Assembly (NCBI GenBank): GCA_016714905.1
Contig: JADKBW010000004.1
Span: 1 to 64,000 of the forward strand
Origin: Flavobacterium sp.
GTDB taxonomy: Bacteria > Bacteroidota > Bacteroidia > Flavobacteriales > Flavobacteriaceae
Length of the DNA: 64,000 bases
Reading direction: 5' to 3'
Shown here: in pieces, positions 28,523 to 38,790 of the stretch
Layout: every line of letters starts with the position of its first letter
How positions within the stretch are numbered: the first letter of the stretch is position 1
The notes under the pieces: generated by a model
The model's database searches: none
The model's input: the letters and a program-made list of their open reading frames with translations, nothing else
Told to the model about the DNA's origin: nothing
Translations under genes and position numbers: made by a program

Positions 28523-29661
28523 ATGATGGAAACTAAAATTTGGCTTTCTTCTCCACATATGGGTGGAAATGAACTCAAGTACATAAATGAAGCGTTCGAT
28601 ACCAATTGGGTTGCTCCATTAGGGCCCAATGTTTCTGGCTTTGAAAATGATTTAGAAGCCTACATCGGCGAACAAAAAAATGTTGCCGCACTAAGTTCAG
28701 GAACTGCTGCTATTCATTTGGGGCTGGTATTACTTGATGTAAAGGCCGGTGATGAGGTAATTTGTCAGAGTTTCACCTTTTCAGCGTCAGCCAATCCAAT
28801 TTTATATCAGGGCGCTCATCCTATTTTTGTTGATAGCGAAAAAGACACCTGGAATATGTGTCCCATTGCTTTAGAGGAAGCTATTGTTGATCGAATAAAA
28901 AAAGGAAAAAAGCCCAAAGCAATTATTGCGGTTCATTTGTACGGGATGCCTTTCAAAGTTGATGAAATAAAGACCATTGCAGCCCAATATGGGATTCCGA
29001 TTTTGGAAGATAGTGCGGAGGCTTTGGGGAGCACCTACAAGAATCAAAAATGTGGTACTTTTGGAGATATTGGCGTACTTTCCTTTAATGGGAATAAGAT
29101 CATCACCACTTCTGGAGGCGGCGCACTAGTTGCTAGTACCAAAGAATTGAAAGAAAAGGCAATTTTCTTTGCCACACAATCAAGAGATCAGGCGCCACAT
29201 TACCAACATTCCGAAATTGGATATAATTATCGTTTGAGTAATATATGCGCTGGTATTGGTAGAGGTCAGATGGAAATTCTGGATAAGCATGTTGCACTGA
29301 GAAGAAGTATGCATGATTTTTATGTTGATTATTTCAAGGATATAGATGGCGTATCTGTTTTGAAGAACCCACATCGGACTTCTTTTCGAATCATTGGCTT
29401 TCTGCTATTTTGGTGGATCCGTCAAAAACAAATGGCAAGACAAGAGAAGATTTAAGGATGGCATTAGAACAAAAAAACATCGAAAGTCGTCCATTATGGA
29501 AGCCGATGCACATGCAGCCGATTTTTGCGGATTGTCCTTATTACGGCAAAGATGTGGCGGAGCAATTGTTCGAAAATGGATTGTGTTTGCCGTCGGGGTC
29601 GAATTTGGGACATGCTGAGAGAACTAGGATCAAAAATGAATTTGATATTTTTTTTAGATAA
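28523..29661 (+). CDS. DegT/DnrJ/EryC1/StrS aminotransferase (PglE-like), one frameshift
   Basis: PLP-dependent sugar aminotransferase of about 378 residues after joining frames. Motifs: IWLSSPHMGGNELKYINEAF, AALSSGTAAIHLGL, QSFTFSASANPILYQGAHPI, EDSAEALGSTYKNQKCGTFG, then SFNGNKIITTSGGG with the PLP-binding Lys, and YRLSNICAGIGRGQMEIL. A shift near 29393 moves to the frame starting about 29410 (VDPSKTNGKTREDLRMALEQ, IESRPLWKPMHMQPIF). Two ATGs occur at 28523 and 28526. With the PglF-like dehydratase next to it, the expected product is UDP-4-amino-4,6-dideoxy-GlcNAc or an isomer. Confidence 0.85.
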
Positions 29662-29728
29662 TTTATTGCAATAAAGAGTTCTTTCTATTATAAAATGTTA
29701 TTTTTATCATAAATATTGATTGCCAAAA

Positions 29729-31660
29729 ATGAGTAATATAAAAAATAGTTTCCTAGGTAAACATTTCCAAAATCTTGGTTACTTACCGCGATGGATTATT
29801 TTTGCTATTGATGTGTTTATCGTATTCCTGGCATGTATTATTACTTACGTTATTGTTTATAGCTTATCCGATCTGCAATACAATTATTTTGGTATGGCCA
29901 CCCGTTATGGATTGATTATCCTCATTAACGCAATATTCTTTTTGGTTTATAGAACATATTCTGGCATCATCAGGCATTCTACCTTTATTGATGGAGTGAA
30001 ACTGCTGATATCGACAACGACCTCCTATATTTTTTTATTAATTATCAATTTTTCCTGCAAGATATTTTTTAACAAAATTATTTTCGTGACTACGGGTTTA
30101 TTTATAAGCTACGTATTGTCCTTTTTGTTGCTTTTTTTGTTTCGTATCCTTATCAAATATATTTTCGAGAAATACATGCATATCGAGGATAAGAAGAAAC
30201 TAATAAACGCAGTGATTTATGGTTCAGATGCCAATGCTATCTCGGTTGCGAATGCATTAAAGACAGAAACGCCAAGCAGATTCAAGTTACGCGGATTTAT
30301 TGACAAATTCAATCAAAATAAGACCTCAAAGAGTATCTTAAATTTGCCTATAATCAATCAGAACAAGAAAATTTCGGTAATACTACGATCGTTAAAAGCC
30401 GATGCCTTGATTATTGCTGAAAAAAGTTTGAGCAAAGAAGAGACTATCGCAATTGTTGAAGAATGTCTGGAGTTTAACTTCAAAGTATTCACTGTTCCTC
30501 TAATTACGGATTGGGAAGATGAAAAGCAAATCTCTAATAAAGTTAAAAGTTTCGAAATAGAAGATTTGTTAGATCGTAAGCCAATTGTTTTAGATACTCG
30601 AGGAATTTCAAGTCAACTAGAAGGAAAGGTAGTAATGATCACTGGTGCGGCGGGTTCAATTGGCAGTGAAATAACGCGACAAGTTTTATCTTTTAAGCCA
30701 AGGAAGCTCATTATTTTGGATCAAGCGGAAACTCCTCTGCATAATTTGAGTCTTGAGATCAAGCCTATCGTTAATAAAGTAAGTTTGCGCTCTGTATTGG
30801 CAGATGTTAGAAATATTGATGCACTCGAAAGAGTCTTTGAGAAGTATCAACCTGATGTGGTGTATCATGCAGCAGCATATAAGCATGTTCCTTTGATGGA
30901 GGAAAATCCATCGCAGGCTATCTACACGAATGTCTTAGGGACAAAAAACCTGGCAGACTTATCAATTAAACATGGAGTGGAGCGGTTCGTTATGGTTTCT
31001 ACTGATAAAGCAGTAAATCCTAGTAGCGTTATGGGCGCAAGCAAACGAATAGCAGAAAAGTATGTTCAGACTTTGAATGATGCAGCCAATGTTGCTAATA
31101 AAGATAGGAATACCAAGTTCATAACAACACGTTTTGGAAATGTATTGGGTTCTAATGGCTCTATCGTCCCTTTGTTTTCTAAGCAAATTTTAGAAGGTGG
31201 TCCGCTGACCATTACGCACCCTGACATTATTCGATATTTTATGACTATTCCGGAAGCGTGTCAACTTGTTTTGGAGGCAGGTGCCATGGGAAAAGGTGGT
31301 GAGATTTTCATTTTCGACATGGGACAACCTGTAAAGATTATTGATTTAGCAAAAAAAATGATTCGACTAGCAGGATTTGTACCATATAAAGATATCGACA
31401 TAAAAATTATTGGATTGCGTCCTGGTGAGAAATTGTACGAAGAATTATTGAATGATTCTTCAAAAACGCTGGCTACGCATCATGACAAAATTATGATTGC
31501 ACAAGAAATTCAAGAAGATTACAGCGAAATTCAAATCAGCACCATAAAGCTCTTGGATAATATTGAGAAAAGTTCCAATGAAGAAATTGTATTGGCTATG
31601 AAAAAGATAGTGCCGGAATTCAAAAGTATGAATTCTGTATTTGAAACCCTTGATGCCTAA
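29729..31660 (+). CDS. Membrane nucleotide-sugar 4,6-dehydratase (PglF/CapD-like)
   Basis: About 643 residues from ATG 29729; an earlier TTG at 29720 is less likely. Four N-terminal membrane segments (e.g. IIFAIDVFIVFLACIITYVI) are followed by a CoA-binding-like Rossmann region and the SDR domain: MITGAAGSIGSEITRQVLSF, YHAAAYKHVPLMEENP, and VSTDKAVNPSSVMGASKR. The T-D-K triad and Met replacing the usual SDR Tyr are typical of PglF/WbpM inverting or retaining dehydratases acting on UDP-GlcNAc. Working with the preceding aminotransferase it would give a bacillosamine-type or FucNAc4N-type precursor. A gap of 67 bases separates the two. Confidence 0.9.
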   Translation: MSNIKNSFLGKHFQNLGYLPRWIIFAIDVFIVFLACIITYVIVYSLSDLQYNYFGMATRYGLIILINAIFFLVYRTYSGIIRHSTFIDGVKLLISTTTSYIFLLIINFSCKIFFNKIIFVTTGLFISYVLSFLLLFLFRILIKYIFEKYMHIEDKKKLINAVIYGSDANAISVANALKTETPSRFKLRGFIDKFNQNKTSKSILNLPIINQNKKISVILRSLKADALIIAEKSLSKEETIAIVEECLEFNFKVFTVPLITDWEDEKQISNKVKSFEIEDLLDRKPIVLDTRGISSQLEGKVVMITGAAGSIGSEITRQVLSFKPRKLIILDQAETPLHNLSLEIKPIVNKVSLRSVLADVRNIDALERVFEKYQPDVVYHAAAYKHVPLMEENPSQAIYTNVLGTKNLADLSIKHGVERFVMVSTDKAVNPSSVMGASKRIAEKYVQTLNDAANVANKDRNTKFITTRFGNVLGSNGSIVPLFSKQILEGGPLTITHPDIIRYFMTIPEACQLVLEAGAMGKGGEIFIFDMGQPVKIIDLAKKMIRLAGFVPYKDIDIKIIGLRPGEKLYEELLNDSSKTLATHHDKIMIAQEIQEDYSEIQISTIKLLDNIEKSSNEEIVLAMKKIVPEFKSMNSVFETLDA

Positions 31661-31706
31661 ACATTCATAAATAGAGATTTTACAATAGATTTTAAACCTT
31701 AAGAAC

Positions 31707-31714
31707 TATATTTG
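31707..31714 (+). promoter_or_regulatory. Bacteroidota -7 element TATATTTG
   Basis: Exact TAnnTTTG match 20 bases before the wza ATG at 31734, placing a likely start of the export operon here; the -33 element is not clear. Confidence 0.55.
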
Positions 31715-31733
31715 CAAGATTCAATTATACACT

Positions 31734-32505
31734 ATGAAATTTTCAACTAAAGCAGCCTTTTTATATTTATTTACCTCACTTTTTCTTTTCTCGTGTGTTT
31801 CTAGAAAGAAAATTGTTTATTTACAGGATATAGACAATCAGAAAAATTACGATGCTTCGCTCAGATATGAAACCTACTTTGCAGCCAGATGATTTGCTCA
31901 ATGTGATTGTCAGTGCTGAAAATCCGGAGGTAACTGTGCCATTTAACTTTCCACAGATACAAGGGAATTATCAATTAAATGAAAATCAAAGTAATATTAA
32001 AACATATTTAATTGACAATGATGGTTTTATTGAGTTTCCGGTAGTTGGAAAACTAAAGTTAGGAGGCTTGACAAGAACGCAGGCCATCAGTGCACTTTCG
32101 GAAAAAGTTTCCTTTTATATCAAAAATCCTAGTATCAATTTACGCATTTTAAATTACAAAATTTCAATACTTGGGCATGTTGTAAAGCCAGGTTCTTATA
32201 CAATTCCTAGTGAGAGAATAACATTATTAGAAGCTTTAAGTCTTGCTGGCGACTTAACTATTTACGGAAAACGAAATAACATATTAGTAATTCATGAGGA
32301 AGAGGGGAAGAAGACCTACAATCGAATTGATTTAACAAAGGTTGACATTCTAAATTTAGAGCATTACTATTTAGCACAAAACGACATCATTTATGTAGAA
32401 CCGAATAAAACTGCGGTAAATGGTTCAATCATTGGACCTAACACAGGTTTATACCTTTCGGGCTTAACTGTTTTGCTTTCTTTAATATTAGTACTAAAAA
32501 GTTAA
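31734..32505 (+). CDS. wza: Wza-like polysaccharide export lipoprotein, one frameshift
   Basis: From ATG 31734 the frame reads MKFSTKAAFLYLFTSLFLFS then Cys21, a lipoprotein signal peptide with lipobox F-L-F-S-C, followed by IVYLQDIDNQKNYDASLRYE. A shift near 31875 leads into the long frame (TLQPDDLLNVIVSAENPEV), with Poly_export domain, GFIEFPVVGKLKLGGLTRTQ and SLBB-like ISILGHVVKPGSYTIPSERI. It ends with a hydrophobic C-terminal helix (GLYLSGLTVLLSLILVL), as in outer-membrane Wza. Without the upstream part the long frame would lack its export signal, so the 31734 start matters. wzc follows after nine bases. Confidence 0.85.
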
Positions 32506-32514
32506 AAGAAAATA

Positions 32515-34899
32515 ATGGAAGAAAATCCTTCAAATTTTAATGAAAAGCATGAAGATGTATTCGATTTTCATGAATTGGTCGAAAGATATGTATCACAATG
32601 GAAATGGTTTGCCTTTGGAATTTTCGTTTGTCTAGTCGTAGCCACCTTGTATTTGCGATATGCAGTACCAATTTATAATGCCACAACAAGTATCTTAGTA
32701 CGAGATGAGAAAAAGGGGGATTAAATCTCAATTGACCGCTTCTCTGACTTGGGGATTATGGCAGGCGTTAAGAACAACGTTGATAATGAAATTGAAGTTA
32801 TCCGTTCAAGAAGTATTATCGGCGGAGCGAAAGAAAATAGGATTAAATGTATATTACACTTCAATCGGAAGGGTAAAAACAATTGAACAATATCATAATA
32901 AGCCAATAGAATTTTCTTTTTACGACATCAGCGATAGTTTTTATAACAACGCAAAGTCGTTTACACTTAATTTTATAGACGATACAACGTTTGAATTGCT
33001 TTCAGGCGGAACCACTAGTCTTGGTAGGTTTAAGTATGGTTCTATAATTAATTTAGAGGATTCTAGATTAGTGGTAAATAAGAACCCTAGAACTTTTTCT
33101 AAATATCCTAAGGAGAATCCAATTATCATTACGGTTAATAGAATTGATGACGTTATTGACAGTTTTAGAGGAAGATTAAGTGTCGTTTCTTTAAGTAAAA
33201 ACTCGAGTATTGTATCATTATCAATCAACGATCCTGTCAAAGAAAAAGCAGAAGATTTTTTGAATACACTCATTGAAGTCTATAATCAAGATGCGATAAC
33301 GGACAAGAAATTTATTTCTGAGAATACCTTAAATTTTATTCAAGATCGTCTGAAAATAATTACTTCTGAGTTAGGCGATGTAGAAAAAGATGCGGAAATT
33401 TTCAAAAAATCCAATGATGTTACTGATATCAACACACAGGCTGAGATATATCTGCATAATTCTGTCGATTTTAGTAAAACCCTATCGAGACGAGACACAA
33501 ATAAAGTGGTTTCAGGAAATGCTCAGTTTTATGAAATCGAAAGGAAATGGGATCTTGTTCCAAATAATTTGATTTCTACAGACGAAAAGATGCGTCAATT
33601 TTATAACGCAATTCAATGATTATGTCATTCAAAGAAATAGAATTGTAAAAGATGGTACAAGGAATAATTCTATTGTTATTAATCTTGAAGAGAAAATAGA
33701 TGATTTAAGCGAAAATGTTTCCGCGAGTTTACGAAGAACACTTGCTTCTTTAAAAATTAGAAAAAGGGATCTTGAAAAGCAGGATAATGTTATTAAAGGA
33801 AGAATTTCTGAATTACCAACGCAAGAAAGAGAATTTAGAATTTCTAGCGAGACAACAACAAATTAAAGAGTCGCTGTACCTTTATTTATTGCAAAAACGA
33901 GAAGAAACTGCGATTTCATTGGCAGTAACAGAACCGATATCAAAAATTGTTGATGCGGCATTTTCCTCAGACTACCCAGTTTCTCCAAGACGAAATATTG
34001 TATTTTTGATTGCCATTATGATTGGAATGTTTGTGCCTTTTTCTGTAATCTATATCAAACATTTATTTGACAATAAGATAAAATCTAGACAAGATTTTGA
34101 AGGGAAAATATCCGCCCCATTTTTGGGTGATATACCGCAGTCGGAAAGTCATGATGAGAGTATCAATACAAATAGTAAATCTAGTTCGGCGGAGGCCATT
34201 CGAATTATTAGAACAAATTTGGAATTTTTAGCCAATAAAATTCCAGAAAATCTGTGCAAAACGATTTTTGTCACATCCACCGTTCCGAAAGAAGGAAAGA
34301 CCTTTGTGGCAGTAAATCTCGCCAGTACCATTGCCCTTTCTGGTAAAAAAGTGTTGTTGGTCGGCTTGGACATCAGAAACCCCAAGATTGATCGTTATTT
34401 GCAGTTGCCAGCGCAAGGGTTGACCAATTTCTTGTCGAAAAGCAACGAAAACATCAACGACTACATAGTAAAGGTTGATGATTTTGACAGTTTCTTTATA
34501 TTGCCGTCAGGTGTTGTGGCACCAAATCCAGTAGATTTATTGATGAACGGTAAGATTGAAAAAATGTTCGATGATTTGAAAAAAGAGTACGATTACATTA
34601 TCGTCGATACCGCTCCTGTTAGTTTGGTGACCGATACGTTGTTGGTCGCTCAATATGCCGATATCTTTATCTATGTTATTCGCGCCAATTTTATTGACAA
34701 ACGTCAAATAAAAATGATTGACGACTTGCATCGCCAAAAGCGATTGCCGAATATGTCTGTCTTACTGAACGATACCAGATGGAGAAAGCCTTATGCTTAT
34801 GGATATGGTGGATATGGTTACGGATATGGGTATGGATATGGTTATGGAGCAGAGCAAGAAGTCGAGAAAAAACCATGGTACAAATGGTTTAGCAAGTAA
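32515..34899 (+). CDS. wzc: Wzc-like chain-length regulator/tyrosine kinase, several frameshifts
   Basis: Inner-membrane co-polymerase. The N-terminus has a cytoplasmic tail and membrane segment (WKWFAFGIFVCLVVATLYL), then the Wzz domain. Second membrane segment: NIVFLIAIMIGMFVPFSVIY. Kinase domain: Walker A in TSTVPKEGKTFVAVNLAST, A' in VLLVGLDIRNPK, Walker B in YDYIIVDTAPVSLVTDTLL. The C-terminus is a Tyr/Gly tail with nine Tyr (codons 34792-34845), the usual autophosphorylation cluster. Frames change near 32722, within 33400-33620 (at least three times) and near 33838. The final 34-kb frame alone holds an intact kinase domain. Wza precedes it by nine bases. Confidence 0.85.
34792..34848 (+). 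repeat. Tandem Tyr-Gly codon repeat in wzc tail
   Basis: Short tandem repeats of GGATAT/GGTTAT-type hexamers encode alternating Tyr and Gly, giving nine tyrosines in 18 codons. Slippage here could change the number of phosphorylatable tyrosines. Confidence 0.8.
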
Positions 34900-35628
34900 T
34901 CAAAACTTAAAGAATTGGTTGTTTTCAATTGCTTTTTTTAAAGGGCTAATGTTACTTACTAGTATCTTATTTGAAAAAGATTCAATATGTTTTGCGTGAT
35001 GCACATCCGATCCCACGAAGTCAATTAACCCTTTATTTAGCAGTAATTCGCAGGATTTTGTTGCCTCAATTCCATAGTAACCAACGGTCGACAGTAGATT
35101 GAGTTGAAACAGGCAGCCTGCATTTTTCAGTTTTGTAAACTCATTAAGATTGGAATTGTAAAAAGGGTAACGCTCAGGATGTGCCAAAATGGGCCGATAA
35201 CCCGCAATTTGCAGTTCAAATAAAATATCATACAGTTGAATCGGTGGGTTGATGTAGGAAAGCTCAACCAAAACATAATTATCCTTCAGTGTTGCTAAAG
35301 GTTCATTTTGAAACAAATTCACAAAATACGGGTCTATCATGTATTCTGCACCAAATCTTATTGATGTGTCCTTTGCTAACGCTGGTAGGGTGTCGTTATA
35401 CTTTTGTTGAATGATTGCTCTACTATTATCCCATACAGTAGTGTAAATATGTGGTGTAGTGATGAATTGCTTGCAACCCATTTTTTGTAATTCATTGATA
35501 AGAAATAAAGTGTCTTCAATAGCTACTGCGCCATCATCGATACCGGGCAATAAATGACTGTGAATATCGACGTAATCGGATGGAATCAGATCTTTAAGAA
35601 CAGCATTTTTTTTGAGGAAGTGAAACAT
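34900..35628 (-). CDS. CpsB/CapC-like PHP-domain tyrosine phosphatase
   Basis: 242 residues, opposite in direction to wzc; the two stop codons are adjacent (34899/34900). PHP metal-site motifs: DYVDIHSHLLPGIDDGA near residue 19, TTPHIYTTVW, AEYMIDPYFV, ILAHPERYPFY and DFVGSDVHHAKH. CpsB-type enzymes remove phosphate from the tyrosine tail of Wzc and so control chain length. The convergent layout means it has its own promoter (35661-35668). Confidence 0.85.
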   Translation of the reverse strand: MFHFLKKNAVLKDLIPSDYVDIHSHLLPGIDDGAVAIEDTLFLINELQKMGCKQFITTPHIYTTVWDNSRAIIQQKYNDTLPALAKDTSIRFGAEYMIDPYFVNLFQNEPLATLKDNYVLVELSYINPPIQLYDILFELQIAGYRPILAHPERYPFYNSNLNEFTKLKNAGCLFQLNLLSTVGYYGIEATKSCELLLNKGLIDFVGSDVHHAKHIESFSNKILVSNISPLKKAIENNQFFKF

Positions 35629-35660
35629 ATTTACTACGATAATAACTTAAAAATAGTTTC

Positions 35661-35668
35661 GCAAATAT
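35661..35668 (-). promoter_or_regulatory. Bacteroidota -7 element TATATTTG (minus strand)
   Basis: CAAATATA on the plus strand is TATATTTG on the minus strand, 33 bases upstream of the phosphatase start. No clear -33 element. Confidence 0.5.
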
Positions 35669-35749
35669 AGTTACATTTTATTATGTTTTGGGTTTCGACA
35701 TGTTAACGTAAAGTCACTAAAAAAAGTGATTCAGTGATAGCTAAATATG

Positions 35750-35757
35750 TATATTTG
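35750..35757 (+). promoter_or_regulatory. Bacteroidota -7 element TATATTTG
   Basis: Lies in the 208-base divergent gap, 80 bases before the wzm start; with the element at 35661 it would give back-to-back promoters for the phosphatase and the ABC-exporter operon. Confidence 0.5.
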
Positions 35758-35836
35758 CACCTCAAAATTTCATTATAATATAAAATAATCTGTAGACTTT
35801 TTAAAGCTACATTTCCCGGAATTGAAATCATAAAGA

Positions 35837-36694
35837 ATGAAAGACACCATTCAGTCTGAAGATTGGAATCTTGTTATTAAAGGACACACTTCCTTATTCG
35901 ACTTAAAATTTAATGACGTTTGGCGCTACCGCGATTTATTGTGGATGTTTGTTAAACGTGATTTTGTTAGTTTTTACAAACAAACCGTGCTCGGACCGCT
36001 TTGGTTTTTTATCCAACCACTTTTTACGACGATTGTTTTTACTTTTGTTTTTGGAAACCTTGCCAAAATTAGCACCGATGGTTTGCCTCAGCAACTGTTT
36101 TACTTATCTGGCATTACCGCTTGGAATTATTTTTCTGATTGCCTCACAAAAACGAGCACTGTTTTTCGTGATAATGCCTCCATTTTTGGTAAAGTTTATT
36201 TCCCTCGTTTAATAATGCCACTCAGTATTGTTGTGAGTAACTTAGTGCGCTTTATGGTTCAATTACTTTTATTAGTATTGATGATGATTTATTTTGGTTT
36301 TCAAGGAGCAAACTTTCAAGTAACGTATACTATTATTTTCTTCCCTTTCTTAGTTGTATTAATGGCGTTACTCGGACTTGGATTGGGATTGATTATTACT
36401 GCTATGACAACAAAATATAGGGATTTAACTTTTTTGGTCTCTTTTGGAGTGCAACTCCTGATGTACGGAACCACGGTAATCTATCCGCTTAGTGCAGCGC
36501 CAGCAAAGTACAAATCTATCATAGAACTCAACCCAATGACTGGAATCATTGAAGCATTTCGATTTGCATTTCTTGGCAAAGGAGAATTTTCGGTGTGGAG
36601 CATTGGTTATTCCGTGCTAGTGACGTTAGTCGTTTTGTTTTTGGGCGTTATCATTTTTAATAAGACCGAGAAAAATTTTGTAGATACTATATAA
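35837..36694 (+). CDS. wzm: Wzm-like O-antigen/capsule ABC exporter permease
   Basis: 285 residues, ABC2 membrane type. The N-terminal amphipathic stretch (WRYRDLLWMFVKRDFVSFYK) precedes about six membrane helices (e.g. PLFTTIVFTFVFGNLA, FMVQLLLLVLMMIYFGF, FFPFLVVLMALLGLGLGLII). YKQTVLGPLWFFIQPL is the conserved entry helix. It moves undecaprenyl-linked glycan across the inner membrane with Wzt, whose start overlaps this stop (ATAATG). First gene of the second block. Confidence 0.9.
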   Translation: MKDTIQSEDWNLVIKGHTSLFDLKFNDVWRYRDLLWMFVKRDFVSFYKQTVLGPLWFFIQPLFTTIVFTFVFGNLAKISTDGLPQQLFYLSGITAWNYFSDCLTKTSTVFRDNASIFGKVYFPRLIMPLSIVVSNLVRFMVQLLLLVLMMIYFGFQGANFQVTYTIIFFPFLVVLMALLGLGLGLIITAMTTKYRDLTFLVSFGVQLLMYGTTVIYPLSAAPAKYKSIIELNPMTGIIEAFRFAFLGKGEFSVWSIGYSVLVTLVVLFLGVIIFNKTEKNFVDTI

Positions 36695-37976
36695 TGTCAG
36701 AGATAGTAATAAAAGTTGAAAACTTATCGAAAGCGTATCAAATTGGTCAAATTGGTACCGGTACGATTTCTCGCGATTTAGAACGATTTTGGACCACAAA
36801 AGTTAGAGGAAAAGAAGATCCATTTCTAAAGATTGGAGAAGCCAATGACCGAAGTACAAAAGGTACAAGCGATATTGTTTGGTCTTTGAAAGATATCAAC
36901 TTTGATATTAATCAGGGCGACGCTGTGGGTATTATCGGCAGAAATGGAGCGGGTAAAAGTACTTTGCTCAAGTTGTTATCCCGAGTGACGAGTCCCACCA
37001 CTGGTGAAATCAAGGTAAAAGGACGAATTGCAAGCCTTCTTGAAGTTGGTACAGGTTTTCATCCTGAATTGTCAGGTCGAGAAAATATTTATCTCAACGG
37101 TGCTATTTTAGGAATGCGCAAAAAAGAAATCACCAGAAAGCTGGATGAGATCATCGATTTTTCTGGCGTAGAGCGTTATATTGACACCCCTGTAAAACGA
37201 TACAGTAGCGGTATGTATGTTCGTTTAGCCTTTGCAGTTGCGGCGCATCTCGAGAGTGAAATTCTTATTGTAGATGAGGTACTAGCGGTTGGAGACGCGG
37301 AGTTTCAAAAGAAATGTCTGGGCAAAATGGGCGACATTAGTAAAGGTGAAGGAAGAACTGTTTTGTTTGTGAGTCATAATATGGCTGCTGTAAAAAGTTT
37401 ATGTTCACACGGAATTGTCTTAGCCAATGGTCGTATAGGATTCAACGGAATGGTAGATGATGCAATTGATTATTATTTAAAAAGTGCAGAAAATTTTGCT
37501 CATCGAATATGGAATATTAACAATGCTCCAAAAGTCGATTTTATTCGACTTTTAGAAGCAAAAGTACTTAATAGCAATAACGAAATTACTTTGAATCACT
37601 TAATTTCAGATTCAATCAAAATCGAGTTTACATATGAAGTAACCCAGGAAAATCAATTGTTTCTTCATGGATTTAATTTGTTTAATGGGCACAATATTCA
37701 TATACTTAGCTCACATGATAAAGATGCAAAGTCACTTAAAGAGCCATTGAAATTAGGAATTCATACTACATTTATTACGGATACCAGCAAATTTTCTAGC
37801 CGAAGGGACGTATAATTGCAGTTTTGCCATTATGCGATATAACCCTTCATGTTGAGTTTCACGAAATGGAAGTCTAGGTTTTAATATCATTGATGGAAAT
37901 AAGTGAAAGTACAGTAAGAGGGAATTATTCAGGTAGATTTCCTGGTGTAGTTCGCCCATTATTAAATTGGAAATAA
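36694..37976 (+). CDS. wzt: Wzt-like ABC exporter ATPase, frameshifts in C-terminal domain
   Basis: The N-terminal nucleotide-binding domain is intact: Walker A IIGRNGAGKSTLLK, HPELSGRENIYLNGAILGMR, signature RYSSGMYVRLAFAVAAHLES, Walker B ILIVDEVLAVGD and switch His in VLFVSHN. After about residue 250 comes a Wzt-type C-terminal carbohydrate-recognition domain (ITLNHLISDSIKIEFTYEV). The main frame stops at 37815, but other frames continue NFLAEGTYNCSFAIMRYNP and, further on, FPG-VVRPLLNWK to TAA at 37976, so shifts lie near 37793, 37850 and 37905. The C-terminal domain recognises the finished, often capped, polymer; methyltransferases follow, which are typical cap-makers. Confidence 0.85.
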
Positions 37977-37982
37977 TAGAAT

Positions 37983-38789
37983 ATGAAAAAGAATTGGACT
38001 GGAGAACGTTTAGAATCATTTATTTTCTCTAGAGACGCTATTGAGCACTTACACCGCTATTCATTGGTGGTTCCTTACATAAAGGATAGAGTAGTTTTAG
38101 ATATTGCTTGTGGAGAAGGCTATGGCAGTAATTTGATGAGTGAAAAAGCAAAATTAGTACATTCGGTTGATATTGATTCGGATGCTGTTGCAGCTGCGAA
38201 ATTGAAATACAAAAACGACAATCTAAATTTTGCAGTGGGAAGCGCAACTCAAATTCCCTTAGAAAATCAAAGTGTTGATGTTGTAGTAAGTTTTGAAACT
38301 ATTGAACATCATGACCAACACCATGAAATGATGGTGGAGATAAAAAGAGTATTGAAACCAAATGGATTATTGATCATTTCTACACCAGATAAATTATTTT
38401 ACTCGGACAAAAGAAATTTTAAGAACCCTTTTCATGTTAAAGAACTTTATAAGCAAGAGTTTATCGATTTAGTTGCTACACAATTTAAAAACCTTCAAGT
38501 TCTGACACAAAAATACTGTAATGGGAACTCCATTATTGAAAGAGAAGATACAACCAATCCTATTCAATTTTATGCTGGCAGTTATTCAGAAGTTCATACC
38601 AAATCGGTAGATCCTTTGTATCTCATCATTGTTGCTTCAGAAAGCAATTTTGATTTGCAGCAAGCATCGATTTTTGATGGTAATCTTATTGAAAATAAAG
38701 AAATGCTCGATCAAAGAAATCAAAGTACCACGTATCAGGTTGGGCATTTTATTCTATTTCCTTTCAAATTTTTGAAAAAGAAATTCTAA
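37983..38789 (+). CDS. SAM-dependent methyltransferase (class I)
   Basis: 268 residues. Motif I VLDIACGEGYGSNLM near residue 38, acidic loop HSVDIDSDA, motif II/post VDVVVSFETIEHH and VLKPNGLLIISTPD make a class I fold. Its place just after Wzt suggests modification or capping of the polymer end; methylation of a sugar hydroxyl is another possibility. The C-terminus ends in basic residues (FLKKKF). The GT2 gene follows after one base. Confidence 0.8.
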   Translation: MKKNWTGERLESFIFSRDAIEHLHRYSLVVPYIKDRVVLDIACGEGYGSNLMSEKAKLVHSVDIDSDAVAAAKLKYKNDNLNFAVGSATQIPLENQSVDVVVSFETIEHHDQHHEMMVEIKRVLKPNGLLIISTPDKLFYSDKRNFKNPFHVKELYKQEFIDLVATQFKNLQVLTQKYCNGNSIIEREDTTNPIQFYAGSYSEVHTKSVDPLYLIIVASESNFDLQQASIFDGNLIENKEMLDQRNQSTTYQVGHFILFPFKFLKKKF

Positions 38790-38790
38790 T

